NCBI GenBank assembly: GCA_027574665.1
Contig: CM050653.1
Coordinates: 42,854,118-42,918,117 of the forward strand
Source: Rhynochetos jubatus
Lineage: Eukaryota > Chordata > Aves > Eurypygiformes > Rhynochetidae
Length of the DNA: 64,000 nucleotides
Direction: 5' to 3'
In this document: positions 24,803 through 37,700 of the stretch, piece after piece
Position numbering within the stretch: position 1 is the first letter of the stretch
How the letters are laid out: each line of letters opens with the position of its first letter
Translations under genes and position numbers: made by a program
Notes under the pieces: model-generated
Seen by the model: the letters and a program-made list of their open reading frames with translations, nothing else
Told to the model about the DNA's origin: nothing
Database searches by the model: none

Positions 24803-25569
24803 GAATCATCCCACAGTCACAAGCAGGCTTTCCCTGGCAAGGCCACCACATGCCTGTTGCTTCTTAGAAACAGCCTCTCTTTCCAGCATTTTAACCCAAG
24901 TCTACCTGTGTTCCCAGCAAATATAGGCAGGCAAAATATTGGTACGTGTGGCCTGGCAGATCTCAAAGTCCCATTTGGGATGGGATATTTTGCACAGAAA
25001 ATTTAAAAAAAATATTTCAAAAGGGGAGTTTAATTCCTGGTATGTTACTTGTCCTTATCTTGAGCCACGTGAAACAAGGTGGTTGTGGTCATGGGTCAAA
25101 ACACTGAATTTTATTTTTATTTTAAACAAGTTATAATAAAAACTCCAAAAAGCATAAATTGATTTAATTTCTGGTGTCTGAATTTAACCATAAGGGTTTT
25201 CTTCAGCTCAGTTCCTGGCTGTTGGCAATGCCCCTGAATGTGTGGCGTAAAAGATTAGTCAGGTGTCTTACAACATATTAGCTTCTATTGGTTTGGCCCT
25301 TCAGGGTAAGCTGTTGGGGTGCTGGGCATTGCTGAGTCATAGCAGTTGGCATCCTGCACCCTGGGGAGCTGGTCTCCAGCCCATCATCCAAGGGCTCTGC
25401 TGGACTTGCAGCACCAAGCTGCTGCAGCCACTGTGCTGGCTCCTTGCCTTACCTCTGCTGCAGATCACTGTCCCATCTCCTGTCTATGAGGACAGGGGGA
25501 TGCACAGTTCCTCAGGCCCTGCAGTTCATATTCACCAAAACTGCAAATAAAATCACATGTTCCCTTTAG
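24803..25569. other. noncoding interval between CR1 fragment and LTR
   Basis: No gene recognised. The part at about 25300-25510 is richer in G and C than its surroundings and gives a 95-codon frame (25263-25550) without any known domain. It runs directly into the left target duplication of the LTR. Confidence 0.45.
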
Positions 25570-25574
25570 CCAGT
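25570..25574. repeat. target-site duplication (left copy, CCAGT)
   Basis: CCAGT directly precedes the LTR and is repeated exactly at 26149-26153. A 5-bp duplication fits ERVL-type integrases. Confidence 0.85.
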
Positions 25575-26148
25575 TGGCATGGTTTAACTCCAGCCAGCTG
25601 CTAAGAACCACACAGCCACTCGCTCACTTCCCCCATGGTGGGATGGGTGAGAGAATCCGAAGAGTAAAAGTGAGAAAACTCATGGCTTGAGATAAAGACA
25701 GTTGAATAAGCAAAAGCCATACATGTAAGCAAAACAAAACAAGGAATTCATTCACCACTTCCCATCAGCAGGTAGATGTTCAGCAATCTCCAGGAAAGCA
25801 GGGCTCCATCACACATAACAGGTACTTGCAAAGACTCCAAAGGTCCTCCCGTTCCTTCTTCCCCCAGCTTTATATGCTAGGCATGACATCATATGGCATG
25901 GAATATCCCTTTGGCCAGTTGGGTCAGCAGTCCTGGCTGTGTCCCCTCCCAACTTCTTGTGCACCCCCAACCCAGTTGCTGGTGGGGTGGTGTGAGGAGT
26001 AGAAAAGACCTTGACTCTGTGTAATCACTGCTCAGCAGTAACGGAAACATCCCTGTGGTATCAATGCTGTTTTCAGCACAATCCAAAACACAGACCCATA
26101 CCAGCTGCTAGGAAGAAAATTAACCCTATCTCTGTCAAAACCAGCACA
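25575..26148 (-). mobile_element. solo LTR of an avian endogenous retrovirus (ERVL-like group)
   Basis: Read on the minus strand, this 574-bp fossil begins TGTGCTGGTTTTGACAGAGA and ends GGAGTTAAACCATGCCA, giving TG...CA termini. Inside, in minus-strand order, are TTTTGGATTGTGCTGAAAAC and the TTACTGCTGAGCAGTGATTA block. Then come GGGAGGGGACACAGCC and CCATATGATGTCATGCCTAG, with TATAAAG just after. A TATCTCAAGCCATGAGTTTT segment lies near the 3' end. The U3-R-U5 order with a TATA box looks complete. Exact 5-bp CCAGT duplications flank it and no internal region is present, so it is a solo LTR. Good preservation makes it younger than the plus-strand LTR at 11.7-12.1 kb. Family placement is from memory of avian LTRs. 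Confidence 0.93.
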
Positions 26149-26153
26149 CCAGT
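26149..26153. repeat. target-site duplication (right copy, CCAGT)
   Basis: Exact match to 25570-25574, which fixes both LTR boundaries. Confidence 0.85.
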
Positions 26154-28379
26154 TCAACGATGCATGTAGGAATCTCCAATGAAGGGACAGTAAAAGAGCC
26201 AGGAGGTGGACATGTCAAACCACAATGATCTTCACCCCATGAATGTGAGTCAAAGTCTGCAGAGGTTGCTCGTAACCAGCAACCAAATCTTTTATACTTT
26301 AAGAATTAGAACATCAATTCAATTAAACAATGATTGCAAGATACTGATTTTTCTTTGTATCCTTCTTACCAGAAGAAAAGTCTGCTTAATGATTTCAACT
26401 TGAAAGATATATTCAGCAAGTTAATTTTTACTGAAAGACAAAAACCTTCTCCCAGTTATGCTCCTGTGATTTGTACTGATTTGGTCCCTACTGCAAAACA
26501 GATACATAGGGCAAAAAGTCAGAAGTGTAATTTTCGTTGATGGAGCCAAAGCCCTAATAAAAGATCATGGAATTCCAGACTTACAGTTCTAAAGTGTTGG
26601 TAAAGAATAGCAATGATCTTATGCAGAAGGGATTTCTCTAAGCCACTATAAGACCTTACAATGTAAAAGTCAAATAAGGAGGAGGAAAATATCGTGGCAT
26701 ATCTTTGTTTTATTTGCTTTAAGTCAAAAAAAGAGGACTCATTTCAGGAGACAGAACTACAGGATTATTCAAAAGCACCTAAAATTTTTCTATTGTTTAA
26801 AAATAACTAATTATGTTAAATTGACATACTTTTCTTGTTAAGGTTTTTTGGTGGGATTTTTTTGTTTGTTTTGTTTCTTTAAACCAGTAAAGAAATGAAA
26901 ATAAGTGCTTATACATAGCAAACATTTTCTCTTGCCTCTGGTACCTACATGCAATTGTGCATGAGACTTCACATTAGACTAGTACAGTTTAGGTATTAGC
27001 CTCTCCTTAATGTGCAAATGGTAACTCCCACCTTCAGACTCTCTGCAGACCTATTCAAATGAGGAAAAGCAGGCATTTATTTCCTTTCTCAGAAGCACCT
27101 CATTTAAATTGTAAGTAGAGCATGCCCAAAGAGGATGTTCCCAATTAGAAAGCATTTTACTTACATCAACAAATTCACACCCAGAAAAGTATCCAAGTCT
27201 ACCAATATACAAATTCTGCCAAATGTAATTTATATTAGCAGCTTCAAAGGCACACTTACATGAGAGGTGACAGTCGTAGCATAGGTCTCACAGCTAAATA
27301 CACCTAGTTCATCACTGACTGCAGCACCAAACGTTTAATCCTCTTAAACATGGGGTTTTGCTTTACTCTTATCAGCTACCATTCCAACAGTAGGCACCTG
27401 GAATCACTTGCTCATACATAAATACACAAAAGTGTCAAAGTTTCCTCAGAGCCAACCAACACTTACTTCTTGTGAATATTTATGTGGTTTATACACTCAC
27501 TTTAGATTTAAGTTTGCTCATTATGATGGTGGGCCTTGACCTATAAGACATGTCTTCTTAACACAGGGAGTTATGGGAAGAGAAGCTGCTTCAGATTTTG
27601 CCATTATTAAACCGTGAAGGAAGAATAAGGTGATGCAGAAAAGAGAACAAGCTGGACTGCAACCAATCAAGTACCTTGCTAAGGTTCACTTTGTTAATCT
27701 TTCAGGAGAAGCTTTTGTATTCCTAAATCCTCTACTTGAAATTGAGTAAATACCATCAGAGAACTTAACAGTAGTATCATAATTTGCCCTCCTCTAGTAG
27801 CAGAGAACTAGTTTATGAGGGCAGAATGGTGGAGTTTTAAATCTGTGCAACACTCAAAATTTACAGCCTAATTGACATGGAGTAATCATAGGCCCAATCT
27901 GTGTTTTACCAGTGCAGTGCAAGTTTTTCACTAAACTGCCTCAGCTGCTGTGGAGACGGTGTATCTGAGACAGGGTTCAGACTAACCATTGGATCTGAGC
28001 ATTTTCACCTGCAGCAACAAGTCTGGCTAGTTTAAACACCTCTTTATTTGACTTTCAAGCCTTATCTACATTCTGCACCAGAAGAATCATATTCCTAGAG
28101 AAGGTAATAAAGAATTCCCACCACCACTCCTTCCCATGCATCTTTAGATTATGAAGTCTTAACCCCAGAGAGGAGGAACTAATGTTGCGGATGCACTGCT
28201 ACTCAGGGATTACTCTCCACACTCCTGAAGCAAAAGCCATGGAAAAATACTTGAAATTCCAGTCATCATGCACTAAAATTTGAAAACCGCAGAAGCCTCC
28301 ATATGCTTTTCAGGAATCAGGGGAAAGTAATCTGAATATCAGGTCCCATAAGTTCTTTCAAGCAATCAGAGATGAAAAT

Positions 28380-28545
28380 TATGCATTCACTCTGCAGCAT
28401 TCCAATGTGTATTTTGATGCAGGGTAAATTAATTGTCTGTGCTAATTTACTCCAGTTACTTCACAGCCTTGTTAATTAGGAAGCTCTGTGCAGCACTATT
28501 GTTTTAATTCCTTCAGAATAACGGCTTCCTTTGCTGTTGTTTTTC
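28380..28545. promoter_or_regulatory. candidate conserved noncoding element
   Basis: Homeodomain-type TAAT cores are clustered (GGTAAATTAATTGTC near 28423, GCTAATTTACTCC near 28441, GTTAATTAGG near 28471). A SOX-like CTATTGTTTTAATTCC lies near 28496 and octamer-like TTATGCATTC at the left edge. It is unique sequence in a repeat-poor stretch. This is inferred from motif density only. Confidence 0.25.
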
Positions 28546-30262
28546 TTAACGCACTGAGCATATAGATATGCATGGCATGTTGAGAAGTAAATGTAGACAT
28601 ACTAGTGGGAACAAATCCATCAATACCTTATTAAGAGTCAAGATTTATTTCTCACTTATCCACCAGCACCATTCCACCAAAAGCCTGGAAGGGGCTGCCT
28701 ACACCATGGCTGCACCAGACCCGTCTGTTCTTGCAGATAACTCGCTTCTTTCTGTGTCCCTGTCCAGAAATGGAGTCAGGGATCCAGGGCAGTGGTTGCC
28801 CTTCCTTCCCTCTCCAGGCTAAGGTAAAGGAAGGAGACCCCTTTTCTACATCTGTACCGAAGGCATGAGAGAAAGGAAGAGAAGCAGGAGCTCCCATCAA
28901 ACCAAGCATAGACAAAGCACAGCCCTGAGCTAGCAAGTGAGAGGTTACCAAGAAGAGCCTGCTGAGATAGTAGTCATTATTTTAACAGAGCTGCCTCCAA
29001 AACAGCGTGCTTTAACTAGGTACCTAAGGTAGCTCAGCAGGGTTTGCAGCTTTACAGACGTTCTCTGCAAGTAGGAGCCAAGCTACTCAGTTTAACGCGT
29101 GCTTTGCTATATCTCCAGTGCAACCACTGCTGCATTTGTGGCTTGAGTAAGCATACTCCACTTTCAAAATCTGTACAACTTAACACAACAAGCACTTTCA
29201 AGCCATGTTTCTGCAATACACAATAACTACAAGTATTCCAAGACGTTATTCCAAAATGTAGCAGGAAATAGCTCATAAATCTTAGCCCCCATCCATAACA
29301 AAGGCATATAGAGAGCTATTCAGTCCAACCTTGAGCAGACAATGCCAACCGGTCCTCAGAAAAAAACCTTGAAGATAAAAACTGCTTCCTCCCCTCCCTT
29401 TTAACTGAGAAAACTGGAAAGGAAAGAAACTAAACCAGACATTGATAACCTCCAACTATTTTCTTTCTCAACACTAGCTCTCACCTGTAAAGTGCAACAA
29501 AAAAAGAAAGCGCTTTCCTACCTGGCTCAGCAGCAGCATCTCTGGAGGAGATGGCTCACGCTGTAAGACTGATTTCCTCCAAACAGCTGAGCTAAACGAA
29601 GTCACACGAGCCCTAATTAAAGAGATTGGGCTAACTCCTGCTTTAGTTAGCATGAGCTAACAAGCATAATGGCATACAAACTTCTGTATGGGTAAAAAGG
29701 TACTGTCACAGAAAACAGATGTTTGTCACACAGTAAAGAGTAGAATAGAGTCAAAAATTGAGTTTAAAGGGCATAACTGAAAAGGGAATGTCTTCTAGCT
29801 ACTGAAGTTCAGTTATTTACACATATCTCTTCTCTGCTAGGTGTGTGCAAACTTCCCTTGTTCTGGCAAATCTGTGCAGGCTCCAGGCAAGACCCATATG
29901 GACCCAAGTAATGAAAAATAACAATGTCCTTGTGTAAGGAGTCTACAAAATAAGCTGTGGAAAAGAGTCTTTGGCACATGTGAAGCTGGAATAGGACAGA
30001 TTGCTTACAGAAAGAGTGTACCCTGGGAGAAAAAGTGGTGTCACAGTAAAGAGAAGAATAGAACCCAAAGGTCGATGGGTTTCCAGCAAAAATACCAGAT
30101 TTCTAACACCGTAGAGAGTTGCAAAAGAGGTCCCATGCAAGTATTTACTGTTTGAGTCCTCCCTCCAGCTTCCTTTGGTGCACAGGCACAAAAATACATA
30201 GGAATACTGTAATACTTTTAAGCACTAGTTTTATATATATGTGTGTTAGGCTTTGGGTTTGG

Positions 30263-30278
30263 TTTTTTTTTTTTTTTT
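30263..30278. repeat. T16 run
   Basis: Homopolymer of 16 T; no element body adjoins it. Confidence 0.85.
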
Positions 30279-31301
30279 AAGGAAAGGTGTTACGCTTTAT
30301 GTTTGTGCGAAGTTTGTAGTTACCTCTGCTGTGTTATGACACCTCTGCGTGTCATTGTAAGGCAAAATGACAAAGCAAGACTTCATCAAGTTTACAAGAT
30401 ACTTGTGGGGTTGGACCACCCTACTCTTCGATGCTGACACACTCCTATTCCAGCTGGAATCATACAGCAATATTGAGTATAAACAAGAAGAAAAGTGTGG
30501 AGGTTTCTTCCTTACAGTAATATGGAACTATAAATATAAATCATATATTATATATCAGTACCTCAAATGAATATACACTTTACTATAGGAAATAGCATAC
30601 AGCTGTGGATATTTAAAGTAAAGTTTCCCTTTGGTTAGAACTATTTTATAAGACCTGAATTTCATCACATATTTATCTGCAGTTGTGGTGTATCTGCTAT
30701 GTGTTTAGTAGGGAAAACTCTTGCATTGTACATCTGGTTTAGAACTGGTATTGCAAGTTATAAAATAACTAAATGATTGTAAGATTATATGTTAAAACAG
30801 AAAGAATACTCCCAATTTCCTTACATATTAGGTCAGAAGTTTTTTGTGATTAGTCAATTATCCATTAAAACCTGCCAAGTCCTGTCCCAAGAGGAAGGGG
30901 TAACTGTGCTGTAAGATCCACATAGAGGACAGGCAGGCTGTCCCAAAAGCTCTCTGGGAGACAGGCTATGAGCTGCAGTGTCACTGAACATATACAGGGA
31001 GGTATATGCAGCGTATGGGCATATCTGGAATGGGCAAAGGAAACAGCCCAAACCAACCATCTATCTCATCTTGAGTATGTAAGGAGAAAAGGAAGCAAGG
31101 CCAAGACCTCTCCAGCCTGGTTTCTAAGGGGCACAATGGGGACTGGACAGAGCAACCCAGGAGAGGCGGTTTCCCAGCCCCACATTGCTCCCAGCTCCGA
31201 GGGGACTCAGCTCATTTTAGCACATCATCTGAGTCACACCCTGAAGAGCACCACCACCCAGAAAGGAGAAGCAGCCTTTAATGAACATCTCAACACTTTA
31301 T

Positions 31302-31318
31302 CCTTTTTTTTTTTTTTT
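31302..31318. repeat. T17 run
   Basis: Homopolymer of about 17 T with no adjoining element. Confidence 0.85.
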
Positions 31319-33814
31319 ACCTTAAATATATGCTTCTGAAGTTTGTCAGATAATTCACTACCTCCTGCTTCAGTCTTTTGTTTCAGAGGATGAGCTGGAG
31401 GCACGCAATGATAGCCATGAAGATTAAAATGATCTAAGGATTTAAGGCCTGAATAAAAATTGGGAATTGTATTTATATTAGTGTTTCCCACTGAAAAGCC
31501 AGAGGATGGTCTTTGTGGTGATCTGCAGCTTGTTGTTCATCTATGTTATTTAAAACCAGTTTGGGCTATTAGTCATTTCAAAGACAGAATTCCCCAAAAT
31601 ACATTGACCCTTTCTTACTTTCTAATGATGCACTGTGTACATACGTGATCATTCTTGCTCTTCTCAAAAAATATTCTTCTAAATATTTCTGGCAAATAGG
31701 TTACGTGAACTGAAACATCAACATGAATAGATTTTATATTCCATCTTCTTTTTTTGCCTGATAAAGACCTTGGTAGATCCAAGTCCCACTTTAAGGTTAT
31801 AGAGCCGTAATAAGTTTGTAATAATACAGTGGTGCAAGGAATTTATTATATGCCAAACAGAGCTGAAGGGTCTGCTGTATCAGATATAGACCCATTCAAA
31901 GAGATTTGAATAAATACTCAGATAACAAAAGCAGAATTAGGCTTTACTGTTTTTATGCAGAACAGGTTTTAATTCTTTAGAATAAGCAATGAAATATTGT
32001 TAAAAGAAAAAAAAAAAAAGACAACCCTGCAGACATCATTTCTATTTTGTTGAGAGGGAGAGGATATTTATTTGGACAGAAGGATTAATGATTCTCTTTC
32101 GCAGGTCAGGGGTCCCGTGGACAGCACTGCTGGCCATTCATGCTTTGTCCATGAGAATCTTCAGCTCTGCCTGAAGTCGGTGAGGGTCTGTCAGTATGTT
32201 TATTTGTGCACTGAGTCTCTCCAACAGTCAGTGCCTCCTAGAAAAAGATAAACAAGTGAGGTCCCCATCCAGGTGAGGGGCCAGGGTCAGCATTCAGGTA
32301 GCATGCATTGCCTCAATACCTTTGCTATTGTCCCAACCCAGAGCCTTGGCCAGACTACTTTCAGGACACAACCTTTAATTCCAGGTGGCTCTGTTGACAG
32401 GTCGTTGTGCAAAGGAGCAATGTCGTTGGTGTGTACATCCTTAAAAAAACATCAGAATGTAGGAAAGAGTCAGCAAGGCTAGAGGAAGCAAAAGGAGAAA
32501 AATGTTTAGAAAGTGTCAAGCAAAACAACCGCAAAATAAACAAACATATCCCTTGAAAATGTCTTTGGTCTAACACGAGTGCACTGGGACGCAGTCCCAT
32601 TCAAAACTGATGTTTACGCTGCTGCTGAATGTATCCCTTCACACATCCATTCATCAGACAGCAGGTTCAGTCACTGCTCAAAGCTCAGGATGTGAATTAT
32701 CTACAAGATTATTTCAGCCCCCGAAACTCACTGTAGTATCAGAAATTATAGTACTTCCATGTATTTATGATCTTCAGCTCTATGGCAACCTTAGTGAAGT
32801 TTGATATGTGAACAAGTCATTTTATAATTACTCTAATTTTATTTTAGAAAGTAAAGTTCCTCATTATGCACTAATCAGACCTCTAATCCTTCAGTACTCC
32901 CTTCTCTCTCCTCCTTAGGGAAGCCATAGACACTTATCAAATATGCCACCTTCCTCTTTTTAATGTGCTCATAAGGAGTCATCAGATAAGATGCATTCTG
33001 GCATCAGAAAAATTATTAAGCTATTTACAGTGAATATATCCACAAATGAAGATAATATTAATTTGATAAAATCTATATTAAAATTTCTAATTTTTAATAA
33101 CAAAGACTCTTTCTCAATTATTTAAAAACCTATTTTAAAATAAAAGTTACACTCACATTACTACCTTGTATGTAATAAACAGAAAGCAAAATTCTTGTTT
33201 CCCGAGGAACATAACAGCCACAATGGGTAGTATCAAAGGCATCCCCTCTATGGCACTGAAGGGAGTGTATGTTCCCGGATGTACCATCCAGCTCTTGGCA
33301 AACACTAGGCTCAGGAGCCTGGTAAACTGGAAGCTTTATCAAGCCCTATAAGCCACAGACAACTCTAATACATACACAGTCATATCAGCCCTGGCCACCC
33401 ATCCATATTAACTACAGTCTGTGGCCAGAAATAGATGCTTGTGGTGAAGCACATAAAACCTAGATTGAGGCAACTGGTAGCTGGTAATATCTTCTTCATC
33501 TAGCTAAGATTCAGGAAAACACCTGAATATATGTACAAGTCCATCTCTCTTGGAAGCCCCATGTTATCATAATGTTGAGTGGAACGTGTGCCAAAATGCT
33601 CTCTTGAAAAGGGTAGTCATTCAAAACAAACCCCCAAATTCTTTTTCCTCTCTGACTAAAAAATGGATTGATTTTTCATTTCTTCTTCTATTTTATGTTT
33701 TTTTCTTCATATTCATGTAACTTTAATAAAACCCTCTTCAGATGTTTGCTTCAGTGGGTCTCCAAATTATTGGTCAGAAAGGAATCCCTCCTTGGATCTA
33801 CAGCTTTTTAATTT

Positions 33815-33858
33815 CATTGGATAACAATTACTTGTTCATTGGATAACAATTACTTGTT
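33815..33858. repeat. exact tandem duplication of a 22-bp unit
   Basis: Two adjacent identical copies (33815-33836, 33837-33858) of a unit containing ATTGGATAACAATTACTTG. Exact identity points to a recent slippage or templated duplication. Confidence 0.9.
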
Positions 33859-36800
33859 CCTACACCCTCGGGAGGGTGAACAGGAATGGAAACATCTCCT
33901 CTATTGTTTATTGATTGTGTCTCAGGTGTATTGTTTCTTGTTGCTTCGATTATTTTCTTCTTTACTTTCTCTTCGTCTATGAAAGTTTCCCATCCTGCTA
34001 AGCATGCTTACTTCTCTGAATGTCTTTTATTTTAGAAAAATCCTGAGACACAGCAGTAGAACAGTATATGTTGTTCCAGGTGAGGCTATCTATGACATGC
34101 CCAATTTACACCATGGCTTTCTCATATTTTCAGTATTATTTCTCATCTTATTCCACTTAATCATCCAACAATTTTAACTTCTTTGTGTCTATTTATTCAT
34201 TTGTTCACTTTTGCTACAGCTGAAAAACATTGAGCGAAGGTGCTTTTTCAGAACCATTCGGTATTGCACCAGGGCCTTTGTATGAGCTTTTGTAGCTAAT
34301 GAAGTGACCACTATGGACTTTCATGTTATCCTTCCTAAAGCAGCTACCTCATACAGGTGAAGATTTTTTTTTCTACATGAACAGAGGTTGTATTTGTAGC
34401 TGTCAGAAGACAGCACATCTTAAACTTGCCACAAATCAAATACAAAATATAATTCATCCTATATTTCAGACCAGTGTAATGTCTGGAGTACGAAGGTTTG
34501 GAGAGGGAAAGTAAGAAGAAACGTTTCTTATGATTATTTATGTAACTATGTATTTTTCCATCAAGGGTGTTGGAGTGCCCCAGCACTCAGATTTAACATG
34601 CAAATAGTTGCCACAGGAATCATTTCCTGACCTCACCTCGTTTTTGCTGTGTAAGAAATTCATAATACCTTAATTTACACGTTTTCTAACTCTTTATCAA
34701 GCTCCTTTCTCCACAAATATACATAGTCACCCAGAAAGTCATGTCAGCCTCCCAAAGCAGAACACATTCCTCATATGAACTGCTGTCAACATAACCAAGC
34801 AGTAGTAAGAAGTTAGGAAACCCTTTAAGGACTGATTTTCTGGGACTTCCTGTTGCTCTATGCTAAGACCACACACATTTTACCTCTTCTGTGTGGACTG
34901 ACAAAGACAGTACCTCTAGATTGAAATGATACAAAGCCCCTCAGCGCAAAATAATCCCCTCAACCTTCCCCATGGACCCTATTTAAGTTGGCAAATCCAA
35001 CTTTTATTGGATTATGCAGTCCTGGGAAGACAGCCTGCAATGTTTTCAGTTAAACTCATCCTCTGATGGTCCAAGGATTGACTTTCAAGCAGGATTTTAT
35101 AGTATTTCATAAATATATAATGCAGCAGTGGTTCTTGTCACTCACCATTTTCCATTAAGAAGGTAGCTATTAGTCTGAATTAATCTGAAAAACAGAAGTG
35201 TAGTGCACAGCATCCACATAAGTCTAAAATAGTTAATTTAACATGCCTTTAGTACTAGGTGACAAAAATTACTGACCAGGCAAGAGGCAGGTCTCTTTCA
35301 GCTCATACTGGCCATGCTGATGTGGAGTACACTGGGCATCTTAACCAGTCAGACATGGAAAGTAAGGTTTAGCTCTAGCAGAAACCAGTGAATCATGGAT
35401 AATATTTAAGCTTCTCTGGTTAATTATAGATAGTGTCAGGCAATGTGATAGGAGGCAAGAAAGCAAAGGGTAAGAACAGTAATTACCATGAAATTCATTG
35501 CCTAAAGTGTCAGACACAGTAACAACTAGGATTCTTCATGTTAGGAGAACAGGTAAAATTGGCAACATGAATAAATACTTTATGAGAGTTCTAAGGTCCA
35601 AGTGAAAATATATTAGACAAAAATAAAACTTTAGTGTTTCAACACAGAAGGGTTGTTATGAACTGAGTTTTACTGCACCACTTTCAGCCAAGAGACATAT
35701 TGAAACCTAGAGGAGGGCAGTTTAGAAGTTAAATCCTGTTCATACATACCTGCGTAGACAGCACCATGAAATAAAGCAGAGTGGAACAGTTATGCATTAA
35801 AAGCACATAGCAAAGGTAAATCACATCTTGCACCCTTAAAGGCTAAATCATGGAAATTAACCAGTCCCTAGAGCAGGTACTCAAGGGCAAAAGAGGCCTG
35901 CCTCTCTTCAGCCTGCTCAGCAGCATTAGCAAGGGGGCTGTGATACAGCAGAGCAAGCGACTGTACTAAGGGCCCCAACTTTCTTCTCAGATTTGCCCTA
36001 AAGCTCCCATGGAGTCCACAGCAACAGCCAGTTTGCACCCTGACATACCTGGGTTCAAGGACATTTTGGGTCCCCACTCAAAACGTGCCTGATGGACCAG
36101 ATCTGCTGATTCCCTTCACGACTGAGGTTGTCCAGCCCCAGGTAAACCCTCTGCAGATTTCCCAGGGAGCATGGTCAAGCTACAAAGAGGTGGGCTACCT
36201 CCTGATGGCAGAGGACAAGAGAACTCTAAAAGCTGAAATCATTAATACGATGGCTCACATTTCCAGAATGGCAAAGAGAAACATGCCAAATTCCTTGGGG
36301 TGGGAGAGGGATTTGACACTCACAATTTTGAGACTTATATTCTTAAACATTCTTTCCTCTGATTACTGTGGTTGTCTCCAGAAAGCCAATAGTTACAGAT
36401 AATGAGCACAATCACCTTCAAGTTTAAAAAGATGACATGCTTTAACAGGTATCAGAAGATTTCCTTTTGACATGATGAAGTTGTTTTCACTTCAGAAAGC
36501 ATTTTTTACAAAGTCGCATACTCAAGGTTAATAACAAAATCTGAGGTGTGGGAATCAGGAAATGAATGGAAAGATGGCCTAGAAAATTTAAAACAGAGTT
36601 ATGTGAAGCACAGGGAAAGGACTGAAAAAGCAGCTGCGCCTTGCATGAATGACAAGAACACTGCAAAAACAGGTAACAAAGGAAAACAGATGCAGCAGTG
36701 AGATGTTGAACAGCTTTGATCATTCAAAGGCTTAAACCTGACAGAATTTAATGCTGATGGACAGATATGAAATAAGGATGATAAAAAGAAAGGGATGCTA

Positions 36801-36962
36801 AGCAATAACATTCAGCTTTGTGAAGAATGAAAAGTGAAAAAGGGACAAAGAAGTCAAAATAGTAAAGACAAAAGAATCAAGCAAAACTAATTCTGTCTGG
36901 GATAAACACCTGGTAGAAATGGGCTCTGTAAAGGAAAAGACAGCACGGAGAAGATCCTAAAC

Positions 36963-37010
36963 ATAACAACAACAAAAAAAACCAAACAAAAACAAACCAC
37001 CACCCAAACA
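36963..37010. repeat. CAA/A-rich low-complexity run
   Basis: AACAACAACAAAAAAAACC followed by CAAAC and CCACC units. It is simple sequence. Confidence 0.8.
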
Positions 37011-37539
37011 CCAACATTTGCATCACACATCATCAGGAGATTGCAGAACATGCTCCAGTGGGAGCAAAACTGCTCCTGAAGATGCACCCAGAATATGGCA
37101 GGGCAAAGGAATTTGCTTCTCAGGTGTTCCCTGCCTAAACCACAATAAGGCTTTTATTGCCCTTCTCAATCACATGCTGAAGAAACAGCCTTGGAAACCA
37201 GCCTTGGAGATGCGATATTATTGTTGTGTTGCATTTGCTTTAACATTATTCCTATACCTGCATAAAATTTGTCACACTGACGATAAGTCTCAGGTGTCAG
37301 ATTTATAAGTGCAGGGATTTGTTGAAAATACGAATTTTCTGAAGGACGTGCTTTCTTTTTTTTTCGCTAAAGGAGATTTGTGAAAAAATTCAAAACAAAA
37401 TTTTTGTCTGTTTCTTCATATTCTTGCAAGGAATCATTCCTCCTCCATACACAGATGGAGGTAATTCCCATGGTCATGTTCTTGGAGCACTGCAATATCC
37501 TCTAATGTTAGTTTATAATTTGCTGGTTTATGAACATTC

Positions 37540-37700
37540 CTGCCAGTAGACTCATTTCTTTGAATATTCATGGTCAGGAAAAAAACAAAGGAGTGCAAAC
37601 AAATGCAAAAATATGCAATTTTTTAAATGTAACCAGAGCTTCAGGAGCTGGAACACATCCATGAGCTATGCTTAACAAGGAATGCTAATGTCTTGCAGAG
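37540..37700. promoter_or_regulatory. candidate conserved noncoding element
   Basis: Within about 50 bases lie ACAAAGGAG (SOX-like) and ATGCAAAAATATGCAATT (two octamer-like half sites). TTTGAATATTCATGG precedes them and GTTTATGAACATTCC lies just upstream. No repeat homology is seen. The call is inferred from motif clustering and could be chance in AT-rich DNA. Confidence 0.2.

Noticed and set aside
29295-29430. ATTCAGTCCAACCTTGAGC as a CR1 3' UTR fragment
   Set aside because: Only the short CAGTCCAACC word matches; the expected GGTTGGA/AGATCAT context and octamers are absent.
33819-33850. GGATAACAATT resembling the lac operator of cloning vectors (contamination)
   Set aside because: The match stops at 11 bases, is followed by ACTTG instead of the vector sequence, and sits inside a local tandem duplication of ordinary AT-rich DNA.
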